Notes: generated by a model not told the origin, from the letters alone. A stretch of DNA of 64,000 nucleotides from Nakamurella aerolata (GCF_013002705.1 NZ_JABEND010000003.1:248001-312000), one strand, 5' to 3'; shown: positions 51,955 to 61,376, numbered from the stretch's first letter. A program made the numbers and translations.

Positions 51955-52977
51955 TCAGCCACCAGCGGGGTGCGCGGCCAGGTACGCGCGCCGCACCTCG
52001 CCGCTGACCCTTCCGGTCGGAGCGACATCGAGACCCTCTCGCTGGGCCCAGGCTCGCACGGTTGCCGTCGGCACGGTGGCAGCCGCGGCAGCTGTTGCCG
52101 ACGGGGTGGCCACCGGGGGATCGACTGCAGCGCCCGCCGACGCATCGGCGCCCGACGGCACATCGGCGTCCAACATCGCCTGCTGCTCCAACAGCACCCG
52201 GCAGGCACCCAGAAATCTGAACGTCCACTCCTCCGCAAGGGTTCGCGTCTCGCAGAAGACCATCGGCACATTCGGGTAGCGCACCTGCAGCTCGGCAAGC
52301 GCCTCGGTGAGCACTCCGGCTTTGACGAACGGCAACTTGAACACCGCCGAGTAACGGTCTTCGATGACGACGGCGCCGCGCGGCAGCGCCGCCAGCTCAC
52401 CGAGCGCGAACCGCAGTGTGCCGTTGAGCACGCTGGAGGCGAGGTCGGCGACCGACTTGCGCTCCACCGCAGCGCTCAGAACACCGTCGAGCAGCAGCCC
52501 ATAGTCGCCGACCGGCAGAGCCGCGACCTGGGTGCTGACCTGCTGTCCGGTGAACTTGTAGGCGTAGCGCTCGCGACTGTCCACCGTGATGCGTAGATCT
52601 GCCAGGCCGGCGGCTCTTGCGGTAGGGATCCGAACATCGGGCCGAGCCTGCTTGCGCGTCCGCGGCGCCTGCCAGAACACCATCGGCCGGCCACGCGCCC
52701 TGGTGAAAACAATTTGGCTCCTGGCCTCCCGCCCACGATCGGCGACCAGGTCGATGGCGGCACCCCGCCGGACGCAGCTGCGCAGCGTGACCCGCTCCAG
52801 CACGTCCGGCTCCGCCGGCCAATCGCCGCGCTCAAGTGGATAACAGAACACGGCCTTGGTGCGCGGCCAGGTTTCCTTGGATCGGAACACCCTGCCGCCA
52901 TCCACCGGGACCCACAGCAGATACGGCAGCGTCGACTCCGGATCCGGGTTGCGCGCGATCACCAGTTCGGACGCCAC
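51955..52977 (-). CDS. ERCC4-type nuclease fused to an Lsr2-like DNA-binding domain
   Basis: A 340-residue protein. Residues 1-125 are an unassigned N-terminal domain with Cys; residues about 128-270 are an ERCC4/XPF-like nuclease core (ITVDSRERYAYKF, VGDYGLLLDG, AAVERKSVADLASSVLNG with the ERKxxxD motif, VVIEDRYSAVF). After an Ala/Thr/Pro linker, residues about 300-336 match the Lsr2 C-terminal domain (VRAWAQREGLDVAPTGRVSGEV), which binds AT-rich minor grooves. A structure-specific nuclease targeted to xenogeneic or AT-rich DNA is a fair inference. GTG start. Confidence 0.82.
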   Translation of the reverse strand: MASELVIARNPDPESTLPYLLWVPVDGGRVFRSKETWPRTKAVFCYPLERGDWPAEPDVLERVTLRSCVRRGAAIDLVADRGREARSQIVFTRARGRPMVFWQAPRTRKQARPDVRIPTARAAGLADLRITVDSRERYAYKFTGQQVSTQVAALPVGDYGLLLDGVLSAAVERKSVADLASSVLNGTLRFALGELAALPRGAVVIEDRYSAVFKLPFVKAGVLTEALAELQVRYPNVPMVFCETRTLAEEWTFRFLGACRVLLEQQAMLDADVPSGADASAGAAVDPPVATPSATAAAAATVPTATVRAWAQREGLDVAPTGRVSGEVRRAYLAAHPAGG

Positions 52978-53007
52978 AGTTCCACGGTATCCGTTGGCAC
53001 CGCCGGG

Positions 53008-54135
53008 CTACAGCTTGCGCAGCAGAATGCGCTCGACCGCGTGCTCGGCGCCCTTGTGCAGCATCAGGTTTGCCCGGCCCCGTGTCGGCAGGATGTTCTC
53101 CACCAAGTTGGGATGGTTGATCGCACCCCAGATGCCGGTGGCCAGCTGCACCGCGTCGTCGTCGGACAACTTCGAGAAGCGATGGAAAAACGATTCGGGA
53201 TCGGCGAACGCGGTGCGCCGCAGCTTCAGAAACCGATCGACGTACCAGCGCATGATGTCCGACTCGTCGGCATCAACATAGATCGAGAAATCGAAGTAGT
53301 CGCTCACCGCCTGGGCGCTCTCCGGGTCCTCGCTGGCCCTGGCCGGCTGCAACACGTTGAGCCCCTCGACGATCAGCACGTCGGGGTGATGCACCACGAT
53401 TCTGTCGTCCGGGATGATGTCGTAGGTGAGGTGGTCGTATCTCGGCGCCGACACCTCCGGCACCCCCGACTTCACCGCGGCGACGAAGTTCAACAGCGCC
53501 CGCCTGTCGTATGACTCGGGAAAACCCTTGCGCTCCATCAGGTTGCGCTCTTCGAGCACGGAGTTCGGATACAGGAAGCCGTCCGTCGTGACCAGCTCGA
53601 CCCGCGGCGTGTCCGGCCAGCGGGACAGCAGCTCGCGCAGCACCCGCGCGGTGGTCGACTTGCCGACCGCGACCGACCCGGCCACCCCGACGACGAACGG
53701 GGTGCGCGGTGTGCTCTCCCCCAGAAACGTCGACGTCACCCGGTGCAGCGCACTGTTTCCCGCCGCATACAGCGCCAGCAGCCGCGACAGCGGCAGGTAG
53801 ATCTCTTCGGCCTCGCGCAGATCGATCGGATCGCCGAGACCGGCCAGCCGATCCAGTTCCTCCGCGGTCAGCGTCATCGGGGTGTGGTCGCGCAGCGCCG
53901 CCCATTCGGCGCGCGACAGCTCGACGAACGGGCTGGCCGCCGGAGCTTCGGTGCCGGACGGTGCGCTGGTGCCGGACTGCGCTGCGGTGCCGGACGGTGC
54001 GCTGGGTCCGGACGGTGCTGCGGTGCCGGAAGGTGCTGCGGTGCCGGAGGGGTCAGCGCTCGACCCGGCGCCGGTGGCTGGGTCGGCCGGACCGGTCGGG
54101 TCGGCGGAATGGGGGGGCTGCTCTCGGGCCACCAT
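53008..54135 (-). CDS. coaA: Pantothenate kinase (type I)
   Basis: A 375-residue enzyme phosphorylating pantothenate, the first step of CoA synthesis. Core residues about 65-375: [15 protein letters not shown]-loop [14 protein letters not shown] near 155, [26 protein letters not shown] and [12 protein letters not shown]. Length of the core matches the family (about 310); residues 1-62 are an extra low-complexity run of (A)PSGT units. ATG 54135 chosen; the region upstream is a tandem-repeat spacer. Confidence 0.95.
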   Translation of the reverse strand: MVAREQPPHSADPTGPADPATGAGSSADPSGTAAPSGTAAPSGPSAPSGTAAQSGTSAPSGTEAPAASPFVELSRAEWAALRDHTPMTLTAEELDRLAGLGDPIDLREAEEIYLPLSRLLALYAAGNSALHRVTSTFLGESTPRTPFVVGVAGSVAVGKSTTARVLRELLSRWPDTPRVELVTTDGFLYPNSVLEERNLMERKGFPESYDRRALLNFVAAVKSGVPEVSAPRYDHLTYDIIPDDRIVVHHPDVLIVEGLNVLQPARASEDPESAQAVSDYFDFSIYVDADESDIMRWYVDRFLKLRRTAFADPESFFHRFSKLSDDDAVQLATGIWGAINHPNLVENILPTRGRANLMLHKGAEHAVERILLRKL

Positions 54136-54237
54136 GACGCTGGATTCTTCCCTGTCTTCATGCCGGCGGTGACCATCGCGTGCCGCTGCCGGCAATCCAC
54201 ACGGTGAGAAACACCACGCCCAGTGGCCGCCACTGGG

Positions 54238-54372
54238 TCGGGCATCGTTCCGGTCGAGCACCGTTCCTGCTCGGGCGCCGTTCCGGCTTGGGCGCCGTTC
54301 GGATCGGGCATCGTTCGGGTCGAGCACGGTTCAGGTCGAGCACGGTTTCGACTCGGCCGTTGTTCGGTCAGG
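54238..54372. repeat. About eight imperfect 16-17-bp tandem repeats between coaA and ygfZ
   Basis: Units of the form GTTC-GG-TCGAGCACC or GTTCCGGCTTGGGCGCC follow each other through the shared divergent promoter region. Both strands are open but not gene-like. They could bind a regulator or simply be slippage products. Confidence 0.7.
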
Positions 54373-54423
54373 AGTACTGGATCGGAGCACCGGGCGCGTC
54401 GGCGCGGCTCGTACCATGGCGGT

Positions 54424-55554
54424 ATGGCAGCCACATCTTCGGTGCTGGGCACTCTGCCTGGCGCGGTCAGCGATCCGGACAGCAGCACCGGCATTGCCTG
54501 GCATTACGGCGATCCGCTGGGCGAACAGCGCGCCGCCAGCACCGGGGCGGCGCTGCTGGATCTCACCACCCGGCCGGTCTACGCACTCACCGGGCCGGAT
54601 GCCCGCAACTGGCTGCACTCGCTGGCCACCCAGGCGGTGGAAGACCTGACACCGGGTGACGCGCGGCAGGCGCTGTTGTTGTCGCCCACCGGGCACGTGG
54701 AACACCACCTGTGGGTGACGGCCGTGCCGGGCGAGCCCGACCCTGTCCTCTACCTCGACACCGAGCCCGGCAGGGGCGCGGCACTCGCCGATTTTCTCGA
54801 GTCGATGAAGTTCTGGTCGAAGGTGGAGCTGGCACCCGCGCCGGTGGCGCTGCTGCGGTTGATCGGGCCGAGGGCCGGCGAGCTGGCCGCAGCGGTGGCC
54901 GATCCGGTGTTCGTCCGCAGCAGCGGAACCGACGCCGTTGACGTTGCGGTGCAACAGGATTCGTTGCCAACCGTGGTGCGGACGCTGCTCGATGCCGGCG
55001 CCAGGGCGGCCGGCAGCTGGGCGGCCGACGCGCTGCGGATCGAGCGTCGGGAGCCACGCGTTGGGGTGGACACCGACGAGCGCACCATTCCGAACGAGAT
55101 GCCTTGGCTGACAACGGCCGTGCATCTGCACAAGGGTTGCTACCGGGGCCAGGAAACCGTGGCGAGGGTGCACAATCTCGGACGGCCGCCGCGGCGGCTG
55201 GTGCTGCTCAACCTTGACGGCTCGGTGGACCGGCTGCCCGCCGTCGGCTCCGCCGTTGTCATCGGCGCCGGCTCCCCTGGCGCCGGCAAGACCGTCGGAG
55301 TTGTCGGCACGGTCGCGCAGCACTACGAGGACGGCCCTGTCGCATTGGCTCTGGTGAAACGCTCGCTGCCGCAAGACATTCCGCTGCTCGCCGATGGCGT
55401 CGACGCGGCCATGGACCCGGCCGATTTCGCTCAGCACGGCGACCCTGCCGGCCCCGACGGCGCGTCGACCGAGCCGGGCGGTGCCGCGACGGGCGCGCCT
55501 CGCTCGGCCATCGATCACCGCGCCTTCGCCGCGGTCCGGCGGCCGCGCCGATGA
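54424..55554 (+). CDS. ygfZ: YgfZ/GcvT-type folate-binding protein
   Basis: A 376-residue protein of the GcvT superfamily. LLDLTTRPVYALTGPDARNWLHSL near 50, the signature KGCYRGQETVARVHNLG near 240 with the conserved Cys, and a C-terminal barrel. YgfZ uses folate to help assembly or repair of Fe-S enzymes. A Gly/Ala-rich tail follows residue 345. The stop overlaps the dehydratase ATG (ATGA). Threonine/serine dehydratases of some types carry Fe-S clusters, but the neighbour here is PLP-dependent. Confidence 0.9.
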   Translation: MAATSSVLGTLPGAVSDPDSSTGIAWHYGDPLGEQRAASTGAALLDLTTRPVYALTGPDARNWLHSLATQAVEDLTPGDARQALLLSPTGHVEHHLWVTAVPGEPDPVLYLDTEPGRGAALADFLESMKFWSKVELAPAPVALLRLIGPRAGELAAAVADPVFVRSSGTDAVDVAVQQDSLPTVVRTLLDAGARAAGSWAADALRIERREPRVGVDTDERTIPNEMPWLTTAVHLHKGCYRGQETVARVHNLGRPPRRLVLLNLDGSVDRLPAVGSAVVIGAGSPGAGKTVGVVGTVAQHYEDGPVALALVKRSLPQDIPLLADGVDAAMDPADFAQHGDPAGPDGASTEPGGAATGAPRSAIDHRAFAAVRRPRR

Positions 55555-56687
55555 GCCGTTCGTCCGCAGCTCAGCCGAACACCGCAGCCGGGCACAACAC
55601 CGCGAGCCAGCCGGACACGGCAAGCCAATCCGACACCGCAGGCCAGCCGGAGTCCACCGGCCGGCCAGGGGCGGCAAACGCCGTCGCCACCGACAACCTG
55701 GTCACCCTCGACGAGATCCGCGCGGCGTCCGACCGCATCGCCGGGCACGCGGTGCGGACCCCGCTGCTGGCCTCGCCGTGGCCGGACGTGCTGCTGAAAC
55801 CCGAACTGCTGCAAGCGATCGGCGCCTTCAAGATCCGTGGAGCCGTCAACGCCATCGCGGCGCTGGACCCCGAGGTGCGCAACCGCGGCGTGATTGCGCA
55901 CTCGTCCGGCAATCACGCGCAGGCCGTGGCCTACGCCGCCAGACAGTTCGGCGTCGACGCGCACATCGTCATCCCGGACAACGCGCCGCAACGCAAGATC
56001 GACGCGACGCGCGCACTCGGCGCCACCGTCGAGCTGGTGCCGACGGCGCAACGGTTCTCGCGCCCGGCGGAGCTGGCGGAGCAGACCGGCAAGGCGATGA
56101 TTCCGCCGTTCGACCACCGCGACGTGATCGCCGGCCAGGGCACCATCGGCCTGGAGATTGCCGAGGATCTGGCAGCCGCCGACACCCTCGATCAGCTCGC
56201 CGCGGTGCTGGTGCCGGTGTCCGGCGGCGGCCTCATCGCGGGGATCGCCGCGGCCATCAACGCCGTCGCCCCGCAGGTCAAGGTGATCGGCGTCGAGCCG
56301 GAGCTGGCCGGTGACGCCGCCGAGTCGTTCCGGGCCGGGCGCCGGGTCGCGTGGCAGCCGGAGCAGACCGTGCGCACCATCGCCGACGGCCTGCGGGTAT
56401 TCAGCGTCGGCGAGCTCACCTTTCCGCACATCGCCACGCTGGTGGCCGACATCATCACCGTCACCGAAGCCGAGATCCGTTCCGCGACAAGGGCTCTCAC
56501 CGTGCAGGCGCACCTGGCCGCTGAACCGTCCGGAGCGGTGCCCATTGCGGCGGCACTGTTCCATCGCGACCGGTTGCCGAGCGGGACCGCCGTCGCGGTA
56601 ATTTCGGGCGGCAACGTCGACCCTGGCGTACTGGCGGACATCCTCACTGACCCAGCGCTACCAGAGCCGACCCTCAGCTACCGGTAG
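55551..56687 (+). CDS. PLP-dependent threonine/serine dehydratase
   Basis: A 378-residue fold-type II PLP enzyme, cytoplasmic. The PLP Lys lies in GAFKIRGAVNAI near 105, SSGNHAQAVAYAAR follows, and the phosphate-binding loop is PVSGGGLIAGIA near 225. Residues 1-45 are a Thr/Ser/Gln low-complexity extension. There is no ACT domain, so it is the catabolic or biodegradative type, or a serine racemase-like enzyme. It complements tdh-kbl in threonine breakdown. ATGA overlap with ygfZ. Confidence 0.9.
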   Translation: MSRSSAAQPNTAAGHNTASQPDTASQSDTAGQPESTGRPGAANAVATDNLVTLDEIRAASDRIAGHAVRTPLLASPWPDVLLKPELLQAIGAFKIRGAVNAIAALDPEVRNRGVIAHSSGNHAQAVAYAARQFGVDAHIVIPDNAPQRKIDATRALGATVELVPTAQRFSRPAELAEQTGKAMIPPFDHRDVIAGQGTIGLEIAEDLAAADTLDQLAAVLVPVSGGGLIAGIAAAINAVAPQVKVIGVEPELAGDAAESFRAGRRVAWQPEQTVRTIADGLRVFSVGELTFPHIATLVADIITVTEAEIRSATRALTVQAHLAAEPSGAVPIAAALFHRDRLPSGTAVAVISGGNVDPGVLADILTDPALPEPTLSYR

Positions 56688-56698
56688 GAGCATCCGGC

Positions 56699-57694
56699 GT
56701 GACAGCCGTACCCACAGAACTTGTCCGAGTCATCCGCTCCGGCTTTCACGAGTGCAGCCACTACGGCGCGCTGGTGGTGCTGGGCCCGGACGGCAGCACC
56801 ATGCTGGCCCTCGGTGACGTCACCGGCCCGGTATTTCCCAGGTCGAGCAACAAGCCGTTCCAGGCCACCGCGATGCTGGCGGTCGGTGCCGATCTGGCCG
56901 ATGCCGACCTGTCGCTGTCGGCGGCGTCGCACTCCGGCGAGCCGATGCACACCGAGCGGGCGCTGCAGATCCTGGCAAGGCACGGGTTGACCGAGGACGC
57001 GCTGGGTTGTCCCCCCGACCTTCCGATGGACGAGCCGACCAGGGACGAGGTGATCCGTTCCACCGCGCCCGGCGAGCCGCTGGCCCGCCGCATCTTCATG
57101 AACTGCTCGGGCAAGCACTCCGGGATGCTCGCGGCGTGCGTCGCCGCCGGGTTCGACACCGCCGGGTACCTCGATCCGCAGCATCCCTACCAGCAGCAGG
57201 TGATCGACGAGATCACCCGGCTGACCGGCGAGACTCCGGCGGCGATCGCCGTCGACGGCTGCGGCGCCCCGTTGGCCGCCATCAGCCTGACCGCGCTGGC
57301 ACGTGGTTTCGCGAGCGCCGTCAGCGCCGAACCCGGCACCAGCGAGCGGGCGGTCGCCGACGCCATGCGGGCACACCCCGAGCTGGTCGCCGGCACCGGT
57401 CGCGACGACACCCTGGTGATGCAGTCGGCACCCGGCGTGCTGATGAAGGGCGGCGCCGAGGGTGTGCATGTGGCCGCACTGCCGGACGGCAGCGCGGTGG
57501 CGATCAAGATCACCGACGGTGCGGCGCGGGCCAGGATGCCGCTGATGATCCCGGCGTTGCAGGCACTCGGCGTCGACTTCACCGGCACCAGCGCCGAGCC
57601 GCTCGCGGTGGGCCAGGTGCTCGGCGGCGGGCAGCCAGTCGGCACGGTCGCGGCGGCACCCGAGGTGATGGCCGCACTGGCCAGGCTGCGCTGA
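56699..57694 (+). CDS. L-asparaginase of the ReAV (Rhizobium etli) type
   Basis: A 331-residue hydrolase of the asparaginase class-3 family (beta-lactamase/DD-peptidase-like fold). The Ser-Ser-x-Lys motif RSSNKPFQ near 50, HSGE near 80, MNCSGKHSGMLAAC near 140 and VDGCGAP near 190 match the catalytic and zinc-binding positions of that family. It converts asparagine to aspartate and ammonia. GTG start, 11 bp after the dehydratase, so ygfZ, dehydratase and asparaginase form one unit. Confidence 0.88.
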   Translation: MTAVPTELVRVIRSGFHECSHYGALVVLGPDGSTMLALGDVTGPVFPRSSNKPFQATAMLAVGADLADADLSLSAASHSGEPMHTERALQILARHGLTEDALGCPPDLPMDEPTRDEVIRSTAPGEPLARRIFMNCSGKHSGMLAACVAAGFDTAGYLDPQHPYQQQVIDEITRLTGETPAAIAVDGCGAPLAAISLTALARGFASAVSAEPGTSERAVADAMRAHPELVAGTGRDDTLVMQSAPGVLMKGGAEGVHVAALPDGSAVAIKITDGAARARMPLMIPALQALGVDFTGTSAEPLAVGQVLGGGQPVGTVAAAPEVMAALARLR

Positions 57695-58023
57695 CACCCG
57701 CATCGGGGTGCCTCTTGTGCAGGTCGCTGTGTCCGACCGGCCTGACCGATCGCCGGATCTGACCGGCCTGCCGATCACGGCCCTGCCCGGCCGCTGGGGT
57801 TGATCCGATGACGGGCCCTGGCCCGGTCGCTGGAGGCCGGCCGGCTGGCGGGCGCAACCGTCGGTGCCGGTCGCTCGGTGTGACGAGCGCCGTCACACAA
57901 ACGCTTGTGCCGCGCCTGAGTAAAGGATCGGGGCAACCCTGTAGTCTGGTGGCACGACAGAAACCTGATACCGGGGCCGCCGCCTGTCGGCCGCCCCGCT
58001 TCTCACGTGCAAGGGGGTCCGCC
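57695..58023. other. 329-bp gap before DUF3073 gene
   Basis: No gene seen. It has GC-rich GACCGGCCTGACCGAT-like short repeats near 57735-57775, then a less GC-rich promoter-like stretch (GCTTGTGCC ... GTAGTCTGG, 57902-57950) and a strong AAGGGGG ribosome-binding site before the next ATG. Confidence 0.6.
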
Positions 58024-58287
58024 ATGGGGCGAGGCCGTCAGAAAGCCAAGCAGACCAAGGTCGCGCGGGAGCTGAAGTACTCCTCCCACTCGATCGACCT
58101 TGATGGACTGCAACGCGAACTTTCCGGCGGGGGTGGCTTCGGCGCCCCAGACCGGCGGAACGGTTCGTTCAACGGCGACACCGACTCGGACGAGCTGTCG
58201 GATTCCGACGCCGACGCGGATTACTCCGGTTACCGCGATTACGACGACGAGGGACCCACTCGTCGCGCCGCGGCCGGCGGCCGCTGA
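58024..58287 (+). CDS. DUF3073 family protein
   Basis: An 87-residue protein conserved across actinobacteria: a basic start (MGRGRQKAKQTKVARELKYS) with the invariant block, then an acidic, disordered tail (DADADYSGYRDYDDEG). Function unknown; the family lies near purM or purF in many genomes. AAGGGGG stands 6 bases before the ATG, indicating high translation. It has its own promoter region. Confidence 0.92.
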   Translation: MGRGRQKAKQTKVARELKYSSHSIDLDGLQRELSGGGGFGAPDRRNGSFNGDTDSDELSDSDADADYSGYRDYDDEGPTRRAAAGGR

Positions 58288-58426
58288 CCGTCACCTGCAC
58301 GGTCGGTCCACTTCACTTCGCCCCGCGTTCGGGGCTGTTTGACGCCTGCCCTTGATGGGTACCGTTCTCCCGACGGCTATCCGGTCGTCTCCCGTGAATG
58401 GTCTTCCCCGAATGGAAGGGCGTGCG

Positions 58427-59674
58427 ATGACTACTCCCACCGGCAGCATTGACCCCGATCCGGGTCGCCGCGACGCCGACGGCACCGTCGACCCCGCAGC
58501 CGAGCCGCGCGACGACAGTTTCACCGGCGACGACTCAGATCAGTTCGTCGCCGATCCGGAAGCCGCACGCGAGGCGACCCGGGCGCGGGTCGACTCCGCG
58601 GCCGAGCATGAACGCGAAACGGGCGAGTTCGCCGGTGAGGCCGCAGTCAGCCAGGCGCACCGGACGGCCGACAGCGACCGCCAGGGTGCGGTGGCGAGCG
58701 AACCCGGCAGCCCCGGCGCGGATCCCACCCCGGGTGGCGACCCCGGGTATCCGGCCCAGCCCGGCGGACCGACCGATCCGGCGCAGCCGGCGACCCCAGG
58801 TGATCCTGGATATCCGGCCCAACCCGGCGATCCCGGCACCGGAACGCCCGGGCCCGCCGATCCCGGCCAGCCCGGCCCGAGCGTGCCGGGCGGTCCCGGC
58901 GGGCCGGTGCCCGATGTTCCCAACACCCCGGGGGTGAGCCCCGACCCGAGTTCGGTGCCGGGCGACCCCAACTCCCCGACCGGCGGTTATGCCGCGAACG
59001 TCGGTGGGCGCCAGTCCAGTGACGGTGCCGAGTCCGGCCAGCCCGGATACGGCGCCGACACTGAAACCGGCAGCGGCCAGCCCGGATACCCGAACGACTC
59101 GGCCGTCGGCCAGTCCGGCTACGGCGCTGGCAGCGACCAGCCCGGCTACGACTCCAGCCAGGGCCAGCCCGGAGTCGGCTCCGACCAGTTGGGTTATGGC
59201 TCTCAGACTCCTGGCAGCGCTCCGCTCGGCGGGGACGTTCCGCCCACCGGCAGCGACGAGATCCGCGGTTTCGATGAGACCACCAGTGTCGATCAGACCC
59301 ACAGCTTCGATCAGACCCGCGGCTTCGATGAGACCCGCAGTGTGCAGACCTTCACCGTCGACAGGGACGCCGAAGGCGGCACGAGCATCCGCGAAACCAG
59401 CGGGTTCGCCGGCGACGACGCCAACGCCGGGCCCTCGCGGCAGGATCTGCCTGCCAGTGGTGTTTCGGGCGGCGGCTACACCGGCGGCGAGCCGACCGGC
59501 GGCGCCAACGAGTCCGGCGACGAGTACGTCGACGCCCAGGGCACCACCCCGGCCAGCGGCTTCTCCGGCGGTGGCTACACCGGCGGCGAGCCCACCGCGG
59601 GTGCGGACGAGTCCGGCTCGGACTATGTGGAGACCGCCGACCGCGACCGCATCGACGGCACCTCTCAGCGCTAG
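58427..59674 (+). CDS. Disordered Pro/Gly/Gln-rich repeat protein
   Basis: A 415-residue acidic protein without hydrophobic segments. Residues 95-185 have [10 protein letters not shown]-type repeats, 200-265 GQPGYG/SDQPGY repeats, 280-310 [18 protein letters not shown] heptad-like repeats and 345-405 two copies of [18 protein letters not shown] stands 6 bases before ATG 58427. No family recognised; composition resembles linker or phase-separating proteins. Repeats suggest expansion by slippage. Confidence 0.7.
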   Translation: MTTPTGSIDPDPGRRDADGTVDPAAEPRDDSFTGDDSDQFVADPEAAREATRARVDSAAEHERETGEFAGEAAVSQAHRTADSDRQGAVASEPGSPGADPTPGGDPGYPAQPGGPTDPAQPATPGDPGYPAQPGDPGTGTPGPADPGQPGPSVPGGPGGPVPDVPNTPGVSPDPSSVPGDPNSPTGGYAANVGGRQSSDGAESGQPGYGADTETGSGQPGYPNDSAVGQSGYGAGSDQPGYDSSQGQPGVGSDQLGYGSQTPGSAPLGGDVPPTGSDEIRGFDETTSVDQTHSFDQTRGFDETRSVQTFTVDRDAEGGTSIRETSGFAGDDANAGPSRQDLPASGVSGGGYTGGEPTGGANESGDEYVDAQGTTPASGFSGGGYTGGEPTAGADESGSDYVETADRDRIDGTSQR

Positions 59675-59812
59675 TCCGGACACCGCGCCGGTCGCGACCA
59701 CTGACTGACCACTCCGCCACGGCGGACTGCGGAAATCGGCCCGGGATGCCCGCACAGGGTGTCCCGGGCCGTTGTCTGCCTCCGCTGTTCAGTGCTCACG
59801 CTTCCGCGGAAG

Positions 59813-59935
59813 CGCACCTGCGCACTCGACGGCCTGGCGGCTGTGCGTGTACCGATCCAACCGGCTGTGCTCCTGCGCGGCCGCGCCGTGTCTTAGCGCG
59901 GAAGATCGTGCCCCGTAGTCGGTGGTCAATCTTCC
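59813..59935. repeat. Cassette A, copy 1 (about 123 bp)
   Basis: Directly follows palindrome 1; starts CGCACCTGCGCACTCG and ends with a hairpin GGAAGAT ... ATCTTCC. Copies 2 and 3 lie at 60072-60192 and 60596-60718, each also right after a palindrome; by eye over 90% of positions agree. Confidence 0.9.
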
Positions 59936-59967
59936 ACGCAGACGCGTGCTCGCGGAAGCGCCACCGC

Positions 59968-60034
59968 CGCCACGACCTGGCAGCCGTTACCGCCCACTCC
60001 CGCGGGTGAAAGTGCAAGCGGAACCTCACGTACC
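59968..60034. repeat. Cassette B, copy 1 (about 67 bp)
   Basis: Starts CCACGACCTGGCAGCCGTTA and ends near GCAAGCGGAACCTCACGT. It follows the degenerate palindrome near 59946. Copy 2 at 60408-60475 follows palindrome 6 and matches at roughly 80% of positions by eye. Confidence 0.75.
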
Positions 60035-60071
60035 GGAGCCGGACGAGACTCCGCCTCTGCTTCCGCGGAAG

Positions 60072-60192
60072 CGCACCTGCGCACTCGGCGGCCCGGCGGC
60101 TGTGTGTACCGATCCAACCGGCTGTGCTCCAGCGCGGCCGCGCCGTGTCTCGGCGCGGAAGATCGTGCCCCGTAGTCGGTGGTCAATCTTCC
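60072..60192. repeat. Cassette A, copy 2
   Basis: Second copy of cassette A, following palindrome 2; the terminal hairpin is extended here (GCGGAAGAT / ATCTTCCGC). Confidence 0.9.
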
Positions 60193-60407
60193 GCGCAGAC
60201 ACCCAGGCTTCCGCGGAAGCAGCGCGACGGCATGTTTCGGCGGTTCGGCGTTTGGCCGGTTCGCCGCGCTTCCGCGGAAGCGCCGCCGTACAGACCGACT
60301 CAAATCTGATCCTTCTCGGCCAGCCGCGCTTCCGCGGAAGCGCCGCAGGAGCAGCGGCGCCATACCGATTGACCGGCCACCCGCGCTTCCGCGGAAGCGC
60401 CGCAGTC

Positions 60408-60475
60408 GCCACGACCTGGAAGCCGTTGCCGGCAACTACGCGGGCGAAGCGCCAGCGGAACTTCATGTGCCTTGC
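60408..60475. repeat. Cassette B, copy 2
   Basis: Second copy of cassette B (CCACGACCTGGAAGCCGTTG...), following palindrome 6. Confidence 0.75.
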
Positions 60476-60595
60476 CCCGAGCACCCTCGCCCGCGCTTCC
60501 GCGGAAGCGCCTTCGCGCCCGCCTTCACGGACGAAGCGCGGTGAGTCTTCGCCCGCCCGAGCCGGCCGGGCGCTCCGCCCGCGCTTCCGCGGAAG

Positions 60596-60718
60596 CGCAC
60601 CTGCGCACTCGAGGGCCCGGCGGCTGTGCGTGTACCGATCCAACCGGCCGTGCTCCAGCGCGGCCGCGCCGTGTCTTAGCGCGGAAGATCGTGCCCCGTA
60701 GTCGGTGGTCGATCTTCC
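60596..60718. repeat. Cassette A, copy 3
   Basis: Third copy of cassette A, following palindrome 8 and ending 20 bp before the cysteine hydrolase stop codon; hairpin GGAAGATC / GATCTTCC. Confidence 0.9.
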
Positions 60719-60737
60719 ACAATGGCGCATGCGCTCG

Positions 60738-61376
60738 TCAGCGGCTCTGGTACCTCGATCGTCCGGCGAGGGCCGATGCCACCAGGTTGCTTCTCGGCAG
60801 CGGGGTGTCGCTGGCGACAGCCTGCGCCCAGGCCGAGGTGTCGGCCACCGCCGCGAAGTTCGAATCCAGCAGCGTCATCAGCGTCTCGTGCACCTGCTGC
60901 GCCGGGACGGAGCCGGCATCGTTGGACAGATCAATGGCGCCGACGGCGTCTGACAAAACCTCCGCCGTCAGGCCGTGCGGTGCGGCGCTCGCCGCGGTGG
61001 CGATGATGCAGTTGTTGGTCATGTAGCCAACCAGGCTGATCGTGTCCACCTTCAGTCCAGCCAGCACGGACGCCAGGTCGGTGGCATCGAACGCGCTGGC
61101 GTAACGCTTGACCACCCGCGGCCAGTTGGCATCGATCTCGGCGGCGAACCTTGAGACCACGGCACGACCCGGTGAATCGGCGGCGAACGCGGCCGCGCCG
61201 GCCGGGTTTTCGTGCTCCACCAGCACGACCGGCACGTCATGCTGCACCGCGGTCTGCACCGCAGACCGGATCCGCTCAAGCGACTCCGTGAACGGCGGGT
61301 ATTGCACCGCCAACGGACCCTCCAAGTACTCGTTCTGCACGTCGACGACAATCAGCACACGGCGACGACCACTCAT
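60738..61376 (-). CDS. Isochorismatase-like cysteine hydrolase
   Basis: A 212-residue cytoplasmic hydrolase. Catalytic triad: Asp in LIVVDVQNEY near 12, Lys in VVKRYASAF near 90 and Cys in GYMTNNCIIATA near 123, with the cis-peptide before it. The family includes nicotinamidases, N-carbamoyl hydrolases and isochorismatases; the missing metal-binding His cluster argues against nicotinamidase. Substrate unknown. ATG at 61376. Both ends of the gene abut the palindrome cluster. Confidence 0.87.
   Translation of the reverse strand: MSGRRRVLIVVDVQNEYLEGPLAVQYPPFTESLERIRSAVQTAVQHDVPVVLVEHENPAGAAAFAADSPGRAVVSRFAAEIDANWPRVVKRYASAFDATDLASVLAGLKVDTISLVGYMTNNCIIATAASAAPHGLTAEVLSDAVGAIDLSNDAGSVPAQQVHETLMTLLDSNFAAVADTSAWAQAVASDTPLPRSNLVASALAGRSRYQSR

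Noticed and set aside
54136-54423. Coding extension of CoaA and YgfZ into their shared gap
   Set aside because: The frames are made of the 17-bp tandem repeats and do not match either family.
59799-60600. CRISPR array
   Set aside because: Repeat is a short perfect palindrome, spacing is irregular (57-260 bp), some intervals recur as cassettes, and there are no cas genes.
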